This document shows, in pieces, positions 55,460 to 63,508 of a DNA stretch of 64,000 nt. The stretch comes from Butyrivibrio sp. INlla14 (GTDB taxonomy: Bacteria; Bacillota; Clostridia; Lachnospirales; Lachnospiraceae), in NCBI RefSeq assembly GCF_900102515.1, contig NZ_FMVS01000006.1, forward strand, positions 90,198-154,197. The letters are read 5' to 3'. The notes under the pieces are model-generated. The model saw only the letters and a list, made by a program, of their open reading frames with translations, was not told where the DNA came from and ran no database searches. The stretch's first letter is position 1; each line of letters starts with the position of its first letter. The translations under genes were made by a program, and so were the position numbers.

Positions 55460-55473
55460 GGAGGATTTCGCAA

Positions 55474-55889
55474 ATGGAAAATGGGAAATTGTTCCTCAGT
55501 TTATCCAGGTAGAAGCACATCCATATTTTACACAAACAGAGCTTCGTAAGACTTTGGACAAATATGATATTAAGCTTATGAGCTGGTATCCACTTGGCCA
55601 TGGTGACAAGTCTCTCATCAACGAGCCTGTATTTGCTGAGCTTGGTAAGAAATATGGCAAGTCATCAGCACAGATTATACTTCGCTGGCATACTCAGATG
55701 GGATTTGTAGTAATTCCCGGAAGCAAAAATGTAGATCATATCAAGGATAACTTGGACATTCTTGATTTTAAGCTCACAGATCAAGAGATGGCAGAAATCG
55801 CCAAGCTTGATAAGAATGAGAGATATTATCATAGAACTGATGCTCAGCTCGTTCAGTTTGCAGGGTGGAAACCGGATTTTGAAAAATAG
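55474..55889 (+). pseudogene. C-terminal fragment of an aldo/keto reductase (5' part deleted)
   Basis: From about nt 55482 the reading frame gives QFIQVEAHPYFTQTELRK, WYPLGHGDKSL, IILRWHTQMGFVVIPGSKN and DNLDILDFKLTDQEMAEI, the second half of an AKR including the cofactor-binding loop. The N-terminal 130-150 residues with the catalytic Asp/Tyr/Lys/His are absent. AAGGAGG at 55459-55465 and ATG 55474 look like the true start of the former gene, but that ATG is out of frame with the fragment. A deletion thus left the start joined to the interior. Not a functional reductase. Confidence 0.82.
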
Positions 55890-55902
55890 GCTTTATTTAG
55901 TG

Positions 55903-55929
55903 TAGAGGATCTTAGGATCCTCTATTTTT
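55903..55929 (+). terminator. Intrinsic terminator
   Basis: tagaggatc / gatcctcta, 9 perfect pairs with a 4-nt loop, followed by TTTTT. Ends the flavodoxin operon. The following stretch to 56153 holds no convincing gene. Confidence 0.85.
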
Positions 55930-56153
55930 GTAGTGGGAAAAGAGGATTTAAGAGCTGGGGACAATCGTATATTATATATAGTTTAAGTGTATATATATTT
56001 GTAGTCAAAGAATGAACAGTTAGTTTAAATGTGATATGCCATAGAACGGGAACCAGCAGAGGATGGCTTCCCATTCTATGTACTGCTGAGAGTATGTTAA
56101 GCCAGTTATTTATAGTCAAACAATAACAGCGTTCTTCATCAACAGATTTCTCT

Positions 56154-56486
56154 TTACCACTGTCCATAATGTCGATCCAGCAGTTCCTGAACCGATTCTT
56201 TCAAATCATCGCTGAAGTCAGCGAGATCTTCCTGTGTAATGATTCCAATATTTATCATGGTCACAATATCAAAAATGGCTTCACCTTTATCAAGCTGCAC
56301 TTGCACACCGGGATTCTTCTTATCTTTCTTGATTCGTTTATCGAGATCCCAGAACTTGGTAGATGCAGGCTTCTTACTCTGGAGCATTTTAACGTACTCT
56401 TTTAATATTCTTTCCATATATGCTTCCTGCCATTCAGGAACCTTCTCCATGAACAATTTCCAATCAGCTTTTGTAATGCCATTCAT
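56154..56486 (-). CDS. Conserved hypothetical protein, small soluble
   Basis: 110 aa, helical and rich in Lys/Glu. MNGITKADWKLFMEKVPEWQEAY and a core around STKFWDLDKRIKKD are followed by a helical domain ending ELLDRHYGQW. It resembles a short family common in Clostridia, sometimes labelled multidrug-transporter-like without support. ACAGGAG precedes the ATG. Function unknown. Confidence 0.72.
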   Translation of the reverse strand: MNGITKADWKLFMEKVPEWQEAYMERILKEYVKMLQSKKPASTKFWDLDKRIKKDKKNPGVQVQLDKGEAIFDIVTMINIGIITQEDLADFSDDLKESVQELLDRHYGQW

Positions 56487-56686
56487 AATTATAGAACTCC
56501 TGTGGTTATCACTTTTTGTAAATGATCATAGCACATATCTATGCCTATTTGCATTTGAATCTCTGGTTGGGTCTCCGAAAGCCACATGAATACTGGGCGG
56601 AAAAGCTGTCATTTTTATGGGACTGATAGAGGTTTACACTTTAGTTACAAGGTGAAGAGAAAGTTGCTTTTTGGGGAGAACACATT

Positions 56687-56806
56687 ATGGAGAGACTTTT
56701 GTATTGGCTAAGAAAAAGTATTTATAGGAACAACAAATTCTGTAAACACTTCTGTGTCACTTGCGAGTTCTATGAAATCTGCAAGAGAGACGGAAGCCTG
56801 GATTGA
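56687..56806 (+). CDS. Small cysteine-rich (zinc-knuckle-like) protein, 39 aa
   Basis: Starts MERLLYWLRKSIYRNNKFCK and ends RDGSLD. Four Cys are clustered in CKHFCVTCEFYEIC. GGGGAG lies 8-10 nt before the ATG. Spaced 15 bp before the next small gene and the nuclease-helicase gene, all co-directional. Short, so coding status is tentative. Confidence 0.55.
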   Translation: MERLLYWLRKSIYRNNKFCKHFCVTCEFYEICKRDGSLD

Positions 56807-56821
56807 AAGAGAGGTAGAGTT

Positions 56822-57007
56822 ATGACTTTTGGAAAGAAAGATAAGAATGTCAGATTAACAGATAAGCAGTACAAGGATATTACAAGCAATATGAGTAAAA
56901 GAGAACGTAGAGAATTTGACCGCCGACAGGATGAACTCAAAAGAGAAAGAGAAGAAGACAGGCTGCTCGGGTGGCTGGAGTTCGAGGATGAGCTTGATGA
57001 TATCTAG
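56822..57007 (+). CDS. Small highly charged hypothetical protein
   Basis: 61 aa, almost entirely Lys/Arg/Asp/Glu helical (LTDKQYKDITSNMSKRERRE, then FDRRQDELKREREEDR). AGAGAGGTAG before the ATG. Its last codons (EDELDDI) lie inside the 87-bp block duplicated at mazG. No family recognised. Confidence 0.65.
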   Translation: MTFGKKDKNVRLTDKQYKDITSNMSKRERREFDRRQDELKREREEDRLLGWLEFEDELDDI

Positions 57008-57072
57008 GTGTTTTTAATATAATAATGATAACTGATATTATCACATGATTGCAGGAGATGAGCTTCTATGGG
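56984..57072 (+). promoter_or_regulatory. Promoter/leader of the DUF2075 gene, duplicate of the mazG leader
   Basis: TTGATG (56994-56999), an 18-nt spacer and TATAAT (57018-57023), then GATTGCAGGAGATGAGCTTCTATGGG. The block also covers the 3' end of the 61-aa gene. Confidence 0.78.
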
Positions 57073-59206
57073 ACATAATAATCGTTGTTTATATGACAGT
57101 GATATTAAGGTGTTTTTGGCCAAAGATAAAGAATCTATATTTGGTGTGTTGTGTGATAGATATCATGGTGATGCGCTTACCACCACAAGAATGGCATGGA
57201 TGGGGGAAATTGAGATATTGCAGAATGCGCTCATTCCATGGAAGGAAAGCAACGGCCGAATAATCTTCGAATATGATATTCCGCGATTGGGAAAAAGACT
57301 GGATGTGGTACTACTACTCAAAGGTATTATTTTTTGCCTGGAGTTTAAAGTAGGCGAGAGTAATATAAATGAAAGTGATGTAGATCAGGTGTTGGATTAT
57401 GCGCTGGATCTGAAAAACTTTCATAAGTATAGCCATGATAAATTAATCGTACCGATTCTCATAGCTACAAAGCATAAGAGAACATCTTCTGTAATACAGC
57501 CTTCTGTTTATGATGACAGAGTTGTTAATCCGCTTGTGACAGGCGAGGGAGGCATTTCAACTCTGATTGAGGAAGTGCTTCATCGATTCCCAAATGAAAT
57601 GGAAATTGATTCTAACTGGATAATAAGTCCTTATGCTCCAACGCCTACAATTATAGAAGCTGCAAAAGCGCTCTATGAAAGCCACTCTGTTGAAGATATA
57701 ACAAGACATGAAGCTGACAAAGTGACTACAGATCGCACTATTTCTTATATTTTGGATATTATAAAAAAGAGCAAAAGAGACGGCGAAAAGAGTATTTGCT
57801 TTGTGACAGGAGTACCTGGTGCGGGTAAGACTTTAGTTGGTCTTGATGTGGCTGTTAAGCAGACATATCAAGGAACTGATAAACCTATAGATGATGAAGG
57901 CGCCGTATATTTATCTGGAAATGGTCCATTAGTAGCGGTTTTAAACGAAGCTCTTGCCAAGGACAATTTTCAGAAGTGCAAAGATAGAGGAGAAGCGAAG
58001 AAGCTTTCTGATTCCAGACGTGAGGTGGGTAAATTCATTCAGATTATCCATCGTTATAGAGATAACATGTTAGCTAAGATCAAGAATCCGGTTGAAAATG
58101 GTATTCTTGAAATAGACCCAACTAAGGCTGTAAAGATGCAAGAGGCTGGATATGGTGAAGTTGAGCATGTTGCGATTTTTGATGAAGCTCAGCGCTCTTG
58201 GACACACAAAAGACTTGCAGATTATTTAAAACGTGGAGGAACTTATGGTAACAAGCTGAAAGTTCCTAATTTTCCTATGTCTGAAGCTTCTTTCCTGATA
58301 TGGTCACTTGATCAGAGAGAAGATTGGGCTACCATAGTGTGCCTTGTTGGTGGTGGACAGGAAATAAACACTGGTGAAGCCGGTATTTCAGAATGGATCA
58401 AGTCTTTAAATGAAACCTTTACACATTGGAAGGTGTACATTTCTCCACAGCTTACTGAGCCAGAATATGCGGAGGGCAAGGTAAATGAATTATTGAAAGA
58501 TAATAAAAATGTTACATATTCTGAGGATCTTCATTTAGGCGTATCACTTAGATCCTTTAGGGCTGAGAAACTTTCCGCCATGGTTCATGCGCTTCTTTCA
58601 TTGGATTCTGATGCGGCGTCAATTTATTCTGAGATAAAAGAAAAGTATCCTATTCTATTAACCAGAGATATGGAAGTGGCAAAAAGATGGCTGCACGATA
58701 ATGTGCGAGGAACTGAAAGAACAGGTGTCCTGATTACCAAAGAATCTGCCAGATTTAAACCACTAGGAATTCATGTTCTTCAATCTGATGTTGAGAATGC
58801 AGTACATTGGTTCCTTGAAGATAAAGCTGATACAAGGTCATCAAATTACCTGGAAGATGCTGCAACTGAGATACAAGTTCAAGGATTGGAACTTGATTAT
58901 ACCTGCCTGTTATGGGATGCAGATATGAGATATGAAGGCGGTAAATGGCATTATTACAAATTTAACGGAAGAGATAAGTGGAATGAACTTGTAGCCAACT
59001 CGGAGAGTCGGCAAGAGCAAATTAAGTATATGTTAAATGCTTACAGAGTCCTGCTCACCAGAGCTAGATCAGGAATGATCATTTGTGTTCCAGCAGGCAA
59101 TTCACATAAGACAACTACAGGATTCTGGGAGGATGAAACACGTCTTCCAGAGTACTATGATGGAACCTATCAATATCTAAAGAGCATCGGGTTTGAAGAA
59201 ATATAG
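57068..59206 (+). CDS. DUF2075 helicase-type ATPase with N-terminal PD-(D/E)XK-like nuclease region
   Basis: 712 aa. N-terminal RLGKRLDVVLLLKGIIFCLEFKVG (about 78-94) has the D...ExK spacing of PD-(D/E)XK nucleases. The P-loop GVPGAGKTLVGLDVAVKQ is near residue 247. Walker-B-like VAIFDEAQRSWTHK (DEAQ) and the C-terminal LLTRARSGMIICVPAG fit the SF1/DUF2075 helicase group seen in defence and mobile loci. The HNH nuclease gene begins 14 bp later and a methyltransferase overlaps that. The GCAGGAG leader fixes the ATG. Likely a nucleic-acid-processing ATPase; activity is inferred. Confidence 0.83.
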   Translation: MGHNNRCLYDSDIKVFLAKDKESIFGVLCDRYHGDALTTTRMAWMGEIEILQNALIPWKESNGRIIFEYDIPRLGKRLDVVLLLKGIIFCLEFKVGESNINESDVDQVLDYALDLKNFHKYSHDKLIVPILIATKHKRTSSVIQPSVYDDRVVNPLVTGEGGISTLIEEVLHRFPNEMEIDSNWIISPYAPTPTIIEAAKALYESHSVEDITRHEADKVTTDRTISYILDIIKKSKRDGEKSICFVTGVPGAGKTLVGLDVAVKQTYQGTDKPIDDEGAVYLSGNGPLVAVLNEALAKDNFQKCKDRGEAKKLSDSRREVGKFIQIIHRYRDNMLAKIKNPVENGILEIDPTKAVKMQEAGYGEVEHVAIFDEAQRSWTHKRLADYLKRGGTYGNKLKVPNFPMSEASFLIWSLDQREDWATIVCLVGGGQEINTGEAGISEWIKSLNETFTHWKVYISPQLTEPEYAEGKVNELLKDNKNVTYSEDLHLGVSLRSFRAEKLSAMVHALLSLDSDAASIYSEIKEKYPILLTRDMEVAKRWLHDNVRGTERTGVLITKESARFKPLGIHVLQSDVENAVHWFLEDKADTRSSNYLEDAATEIQVQGLELDYTCLLWDADMRYEGGKWHYYKFNGRDKWNELVANSESRQEQIKYMLNAYRVLLTRARSGMIICVPAGNSHKTTTGFWEDETRLPEYYDGTYQYLKSIGFEEI

Positions 59207-59220
59207 GATTGGAATATTAA

Positions 59221-60402
59221 ATGGCTGAATATAATCTCAACGGCAAAATTGAATACGGCCTAAAAATAGAGGGAGACTACTATAACCATTTGGACATAGA
59301 AGGCTTCTCTCTTATGATGAAGAATCCTTCTTTCTGTTACAAGTTTTATTGGCTGGAAGCAATTGTTGATCTAATCTCTGAAGGCATAACAGAAACAACT
59401 TTTAATGAAGTAATAAACGAGATGATTGCCAATGCCTGGTACTCAGTGTTGGAGTTCCATATCCATCTTAGTGGAATAGTATTAGGCGAAGTAAAGGACG
59501 GTCTTGAGAGAACAGTCCTAAAACTTAGTGATATCAGCGGACTTTCCGCCAATGCTTCAAAAGTTGAGATAAAGAATAAAATAAAGGAATTCGATAAAGA
59601 GCTAAAAGCTGAAAAAGAACAGCTTACCAATATGGTTCCATACAGGGCTCTGGCCGGATTCTTTAATAAGTTTGATGAAACGGCAGATTGGGAAAGCACT
59701 CGCAGAATGATTTCATATATTGAGCGTGTTAACAAGGTCAACATTCTGCCTTACACTCTTGGAAACAGTAGTAAGTTGAATAAAGAAATATATTTCAATC
59801 CGTCATGGATCAAGATGATACAGGATAATACGGTATCAATACTTGGGTGGATACAGTTTGAAAAAGTAAAATGGCTTCAGAATAATAATCCAGAAGTCCC
59901 GGGACTTGTGTACAAGCTAGCCCCAATGGATGAGAAAATGCGTAAGCTCAATGCAGTAAGAAAATTGTGGAATGCAGTTCTCAGCTTAGAACCAGTCGCA
60001 GATGTATTTACTGGAAAACAAATTGATATTAAGCAGTATGATGTAGATCACTTCATTCCATGGTCTTTTGTCATGAATGATGAGCTATGGAATCTGATGC
60101 CAATGGATTCATCGTTAAATTCGTCTAAGAGTAACAAGCTTCCTGAGTGGGATCCTTTTTTCATAAGGTTTGCCAACAACCAGTTTAAACTTTACAAAAT
60201 GATAAATGATACAAATCGCCCAGCTGTACATAAACTGTTTGAAGCGTGCTACAAGGATAATATACATTCTATCTGGGCTAATCAGGAACTGTACAGACCA
60301 GGAAATACCAGTGAGGAGTTTGAGCATATTCTGGAAAAGAATATGAGACCAGTGTACGACTCTGCTCGTAGACAAGGATATGAGCTATGGAAGATTACAT
60401 AA
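59221..60402 (+). CDS. HNH endonuclease-domain protein
   Basis: 393 aa. The N-terminal 240 residues are helical with no named domain (GWIQFEKVKWLQNNNPEVPGL). The C-terminal HNH region is QYDVDHFIPWSF (about 271-282) and ELWNLMPMDSSLNSSKSNKLPEWD, with His and Asn residues spaced as in HNH nucleases; the usual zinc cysteines are absent. Its last 16 nt overlap the methyltransferase start. With the DUF2075 gene it forms a probable defence or mobile-element unit. Confidence 0.85.
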   Translation: MAEYNLNGKIEYGLKIEGDYYNHLDIEGFSLMMKNPSFCYKFYWLEAIVDLISEGITETTFNEVINEMIANAWYSVLEFHIHLSGIVLGEVKDGLERTVLKLSDISGLSANASKVEIKNKIKEFDKELKAEKEQLTNMVPYRALAGFFNKFDETADWESTRRMISYIERVNKVNILPYTLGNSSKLNKEIYFNPSWIKMIQDNTVSILGWIQFEKVKWLQNNNPEVPGLVYKLAPMDEKMRKLNAVRKLWNAVLSLEPVADVFTGKQIDIKQYDVDHFIPWSFVMNDELWNLMPMDSSLNSSKSNKLPEWDPFFIRFANNQFKLYKMINDTNRPAVHKLFEACYKDNIHSIWANQELYRPGNTSEEFEHILEKNMRPVYDSARRQGYELWKIT

Positions 60403-60983
60403 ATAAAAACATAGAGTACTATAACAAGAATGCTGATTCCTTTTTTGAGGGAAGTGTTAATGCAGACATGTCATCTGAAAGGGACAGATTTATATCCTAT
60501 CTCCCGGCTGGAGGAAAAATACTCGATGCAGGATGTGGAAGTGGAAGAGATAGCAAGGCATTCTTGGAAAAAGGATTTGATGTAATAGCATTTGACGCAT
60601 CAGAAGAGATGTGCAAAAGAGCTTCTGAGTACATCGGTCAAGAAGTTATCAACATGCTGTTTCAAGATTTGACATATAAAGATGAGTTTGATGGAATCTG
60701 GGCAAGCGCATCGCTTCTGCATGTACCGATGGAGGAGTTACCGGGCATTTTAATGAAGATGAAGGAAGCGCTTAAAAGTGGTGGCGTTATGTATGCATCA
60801 TTCAAGTATGGTGATGGAATAAAGATGCGTGGTGAGCGTAGATTCAGCGACTTCAACGAAAAAAGTATTATTCCACTTTTTGAGAACGCTGGATTTAGCA
60901 TTATATATAATGAGGTCGGTAATGATAACAGACCCGGTAGAGAAAATGAGATGTGGGTTAATGTAATTGGAATTATTCATTGA
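60387..60983 (+). CDS. Class I SAM-dependent methyltransferase
   Basis: 198 aa. Motif I is ILDAGCGSGRDSKAFLEKG, motif II is VIAFDASEEMC, and the acidic region DEFDGIWASASLLHV marks motif IV. The type resembles TehB/UbiG-like small-molecule methyltransferases rather than DNA methyltransferases (no DPPY/NPPF). Starts inside the HNH gene, suggesting coupled translation. Substrate unknown; a self-protection role in the island is speculative. Confidence 0.88.
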   Translation: MEDYINKNIEYYNKNADSFFEGSVNADMSSERDRFISYLPAGGKILDAGCGSGRDSKAFLEKGFDVIAFDASEEMCKRASEYIGQEVINMLFQDLTYKDEFDGIWASASLLHVPMEELPGILMKMKEALKSGGVMYASFKYGDGIKMRGERRFSDFNEKSIIPLFENAGFSIIYNEVGNDNRPGRENEMWVNVIGIIH

Positions 60984-61006
60984 GCATGTAGTAAGAGTGA
61001 GGATAT

Positions 61007-61471
61007 ATGATTACTATTAAAGAGTTTAACTATTCAAGTACTGAGATGAGAGTAATGAGCTATTGGCAATATGCCACCAACTGGCCAATAGTATATATTA
61101 TGCACAATGACACAGATGCTTATGTTGGAGAGACTCTTGATGGAGTTCGCAGGACTAAGCAACATCTTGAAGAGGAATGTCCTCAATTTACTGAAAAAGG
61201 TGCAGTTGTTCTTGGAGTAAGCAAAGACACAGTGGCATCACACAAGAAGTTTGAAAAAAACTACGGACTTGCGTTCACCCTGCTTGCTGATCCTGAGCGC
61301 AAGGTGATAGAAGCCTACGATGTTTGGAAAGAGAAGAAAAACTATGGAAAAACATCCATGGGTGTAGTCAGAACGACATACTTGATTGATGAAGAGGGTA
61401 TGATCATCAGAGCAAATGATAAGGTCAAAGCCGCAGATGATGCCGAGAAGATGCTGGGTGAATTGTCATGA
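61007..61471 (+). CDS. Chimera: GIY-YIG nuclease N-terminus fused to the C-terminal half of a BCP-type peroxiredoxin
   Basis: Residues 1-54 match a GIY-YIG domain start (YATNWPIVYIMHND, then DAYVGET and VRRTKQHL). From about residue 56 the protein is the BCP peroxiredoxin C-terminus (PQFTEKGAVVLGVSKDTVAS, FTLLADPERKVIEAYDVWKE, GVVRTTYLIDEEG). The peroxidatic CTxQAC region of the enzyme is missing, and the nuclease lacks its downstream part, so neither activity is expected. The junction is near nt 61168-61175, in frame. AGTGAGGAT precedes the ATG. Confidence 0.85.
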   Translation: MITIKEFNYSSTEMRVMSYWQYATNWPIVYIMHNDTDAYVGETLDGVRRTKQHLEEECPQFTEKGAVVLGVSKDTVASHKKFEKNYGLAFTLLADPERKVIEAYDVWKEKKNYGKTSMGVVRTTYLIDEEGMIIRANDKVKAADDAEKMLGELS

Positions 61472-62211
61472 GGATCATTTTATCTCCTGCAAAGAAAATG
61501 AACATCGATACTGATACTCTTGAGCACCAAGGATTGCCGGTCTTTTTGAATCAAACCAAAGAAATCCTTGATTGGCTTAGAATACAGTCGTATGCAGATT
61601 TGCAGAGGCTATGGAATTGTAATGACAAGATTGCGGAGCAGAATTTTAAGCGCGTTAAAGAAATGGACATTTATAAAAGGCTGACTCCGGCGATCATTTC
61701 TTACGAGGGAATTGCATTTCAATATATGGCTCCGTCTGTTTTTGAGAACAGTTCTTTTGACTATGTTCAGGAACATCTGAGAATTCTGTCGGGGTTTTAC
61801 GGAGTATTAAAACCTATGGACGGGGTTACGCCATATAGGCTTGAAATGCAGGCAAAAGCAGTAATAAATGGGGCCAAGGACTTATATGAATTTTGGGGCT
61901 CTTCACTGTACAAAGAGGTAAGGGACGACTCTGGAGTAATAGTAAATCTTGCTTCCAAGGAATACTCTAAATGTATAGAGAAGTATCTAACACCCGAAGA
62001 CCACTATGTAACAGTTGTTTTTGGTGAGATGGAAAAGGGTAAATTTGTTACCAAAGGAACGTATGCAAAAATGGCTAGAGGTGAAATGGTCAGGTATATG
62101 GCAGAGCATCAGATAGAGGACCCGGACGACATCAGATCTTTTGACAGGCTAGGCTATGTTTACAGAGAAAATCTTTCCAATGCCACACAGATAGTGTTTG
62201 AACATAGCTAG
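61468..62211 (+). CDS. yaaA: Peroxide stress protein YaaA (DUF328 family)
   Basis: 247 aa, the family length. Starts MRIILSPAKKMN and contains ISYEGIAFQYM, LSGFYGVLKPMDGVTPYRLEM and GTYAKMARGEMVRYM, the conserved YaaA blocks. YaaA limits free iron and protects DNA during peroxide stress, so its location next to a peroxiredoxin remnant is consistent. ATGA overlap with the upstream stop. Confidence 0.94.
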   Translation: MRIILSPAKKMNIDTDTLEHQGLPVFLNQTKEILDWLRIQSYADLQRLWNCNDKIAEQNFKRVKEMDIYKRLTPAIISYEGIAFQYMAPSVFENSSFDYVQEHLRILSGFYGVLKPMDGVTPYRLEMQAKAVINGAKDLYEFWGSSLYKEVRDDSGVIVNLASKEYSKCIEKYLTPEDHYVTVVFGEMEKGKFVTKGTYAKMARGEMVRYMAEHQIEDPDDIRSFDRLGYVYRENLSNATQIVFEHS

Positions 62212-62325
62212 ATTTCCTTTTGTTTAGACATGGATAGTTTATTAGATTTTGGGGAACCGATATTAAGAAACATGCTGAAGAATGCGTAAAAGTTGTTGAG
62301 GAAGCAATATTAGATGTGAAGGTGG

Positions 62326-62958
62326 ATGAAACTGATGGTGGAGATTACTGATCTTAATAAGATTATCGCCATGAACATAGATAAAGATATTTTAAAGGAA
62401 ATAGAACATAATCCCGAGAGATATTGTGAAATTGCTAGACATAGAGGGAAAATTGAGCAACCTGGGGTTCTAAAGATTATAGGTGATGTTAGAAGGCATT
62501 CTACATTCAAATATGAAAAAGAGCATAAGCAACTATGGAGCCTTTGGGGGAAGGTGGATAAGGAAAAATGGATATGTGTAGAGGTAGGGAGTAGCAACAA
62601 TATCATAAATGAGATATGTGAAATAATAAGACTGATGGCTTCTGTTCCTTTTGAGGTTGGAAAAACAGGGGCGTTTCATAAAGGGGTTAATCTCTATAGT
62701 TTTTATACATATTCTGACAAAAACAGTTGCAAGTATCGGAAATGTAATGAACTTTTTCAAGAGTTCATTTGGGTCGAAATCCATGTTGAAAACTACGTTG
62801 AGGCATTGGATATAGGTGGCTATAATTGTGTTAATTACGCTGAGGTTAAGTATGCTTATGACAATAAGGCATTACTGTGGAATCCAGCACCAGCTATGTA
62901 TGGAAACAAAGAGAAAGAAATATTAGGGAGATTTTTTGAATGGGAAAGACAGCAATAG
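62326..62958 (+). CDS. Hypothetical protein
   Basis: 210 aa, no recognised family. Tryptophan- and cysteine-containing (LWSLWGKVDKEKWICVEVGSS, EFIWVEIHVENYVEALDIGG), without membrane segments. GAAGGTG before the ATG; the next small frame overlaps its end at 62940. Codon use is AT-rich, fitting accessory DNA. Confidence 0.62.
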   Translation: MKLMVEITDLNKIIAMNIDKDILKEIEHNPERYCEIARHRGKIEQPGVLKIIGDVRRHSTFKYEKEHKQLWSLWGKVDKEKWICVEVGSSNNIINEICEIIRLMASVPFEVGKTGAFHKGVNLYSFYTYSDKNSCKYRKCNELFQEFIWVEIHVENYVEALDIGGYNCVNYAEVKYAYDNKALLWNPAPAMYGNKEKEILGRFFEWERQQ

Positions 62959-63041
62959 CATATTACAGCAAGCCCCACGGCAACACCAAGAAAGTACTTG
63001 ATTACATAAAGGAGTATGAACCATGGCATCTGCCGGAGTAG
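62940..63041 (+). pseudogene. Flavodoxin N-terminal fragment
   Basis: 33 codons: MGKTAIAYYSKPHGNTKKVL resembles a flavodoxin phosphate-binding loop, then EPWHLPE and a stop. It overlaps the end of the 210-aa gene by 19 nt and has no ribosome-binding site of note. Best read as a remnant. Confidence 0.5.
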
Positions 63042-63157
63042 TAGGCAATACAAGGATTCTGAAAGCTATTTTGCATCCGTATAAGGATGATGAAGATGTT
63101 AAAAAAATGGAAAAGTCAATTGCAGATCAATTGGCGGTCAATGATATTTTCCAGTGA
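63023..63157 (+). CDS. Small hypothetical protein, 44 aa
   Basis: MASAGVVGNTRILKAILHPY followed by a charged helix ending ADQLAVNDIFQ. AAAGGAG is spaced 8 nt from the ATG. Not recognised; could also be a fragment. Followed 9 bp later by the next small gene. Confidence 0.4.
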   Translation: MASAGVVGNTRILKAILHPYKDDEDVKKMEKSIADQLAVNDIFQ

Positions 63158-63166
63158 GGATATATA

Positions 63167-63493
63167 ATGCTAAGCTTTGAAGAGTTCACAAGTATATATG
63201 ATGCAGCGCAGGGGGAGCCTGAGTTTGAGATATACTTCATGAATCAAACGAAGACATACATGATTATAAAGTATGATGATCATGTATCTTTCCAAAGGAG
63301 TGGTGCAAATGATGGAAGTGGAGAATATGTTTATCCATCTTTGGAAGAGTTATATCAGACTGAATCCGTGGATGGTATCTGCCTCAGGGATAAATGGGGT
63401 AATATCGAAACGATAATAGGTGATGGTACATATGACTTATCCATACCAGAGGAACTGGAAAGTTTCATGGTATTCAGAAACATACATTTGTAG
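63167..63493 (+). CDS. Small hypothetical protein
   Basis: 108 aa, acidic, with aromatic pattern PEFEIYFMNQTKTYMIIKYDD and WGNIETIIGDGTYDLSIPEE. No family recognised. GTGAGGAT before the ATG. Confidence 0.6.
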   Translation: MLSFEEFTSIYDAAQGEPEFEIYFMNQTKTYMIIKYDDHVSFQRSGANDGSGEYVYPSLEELYQTESVDGICLRDKWGNIETIIGDGTYDLSIPEELESFMVFRNIHL

Positions 63494-63508
63494 CAGAAAG
63501 AGAGACTA

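Noticed and set aside
60387..60983. DNA methyltransferase of a restriction-modification system
   Set aside because: It lacks the DPPY/NPPF-type catalytic motif and target-recognition region and resembles small-molecule methyltransferases.
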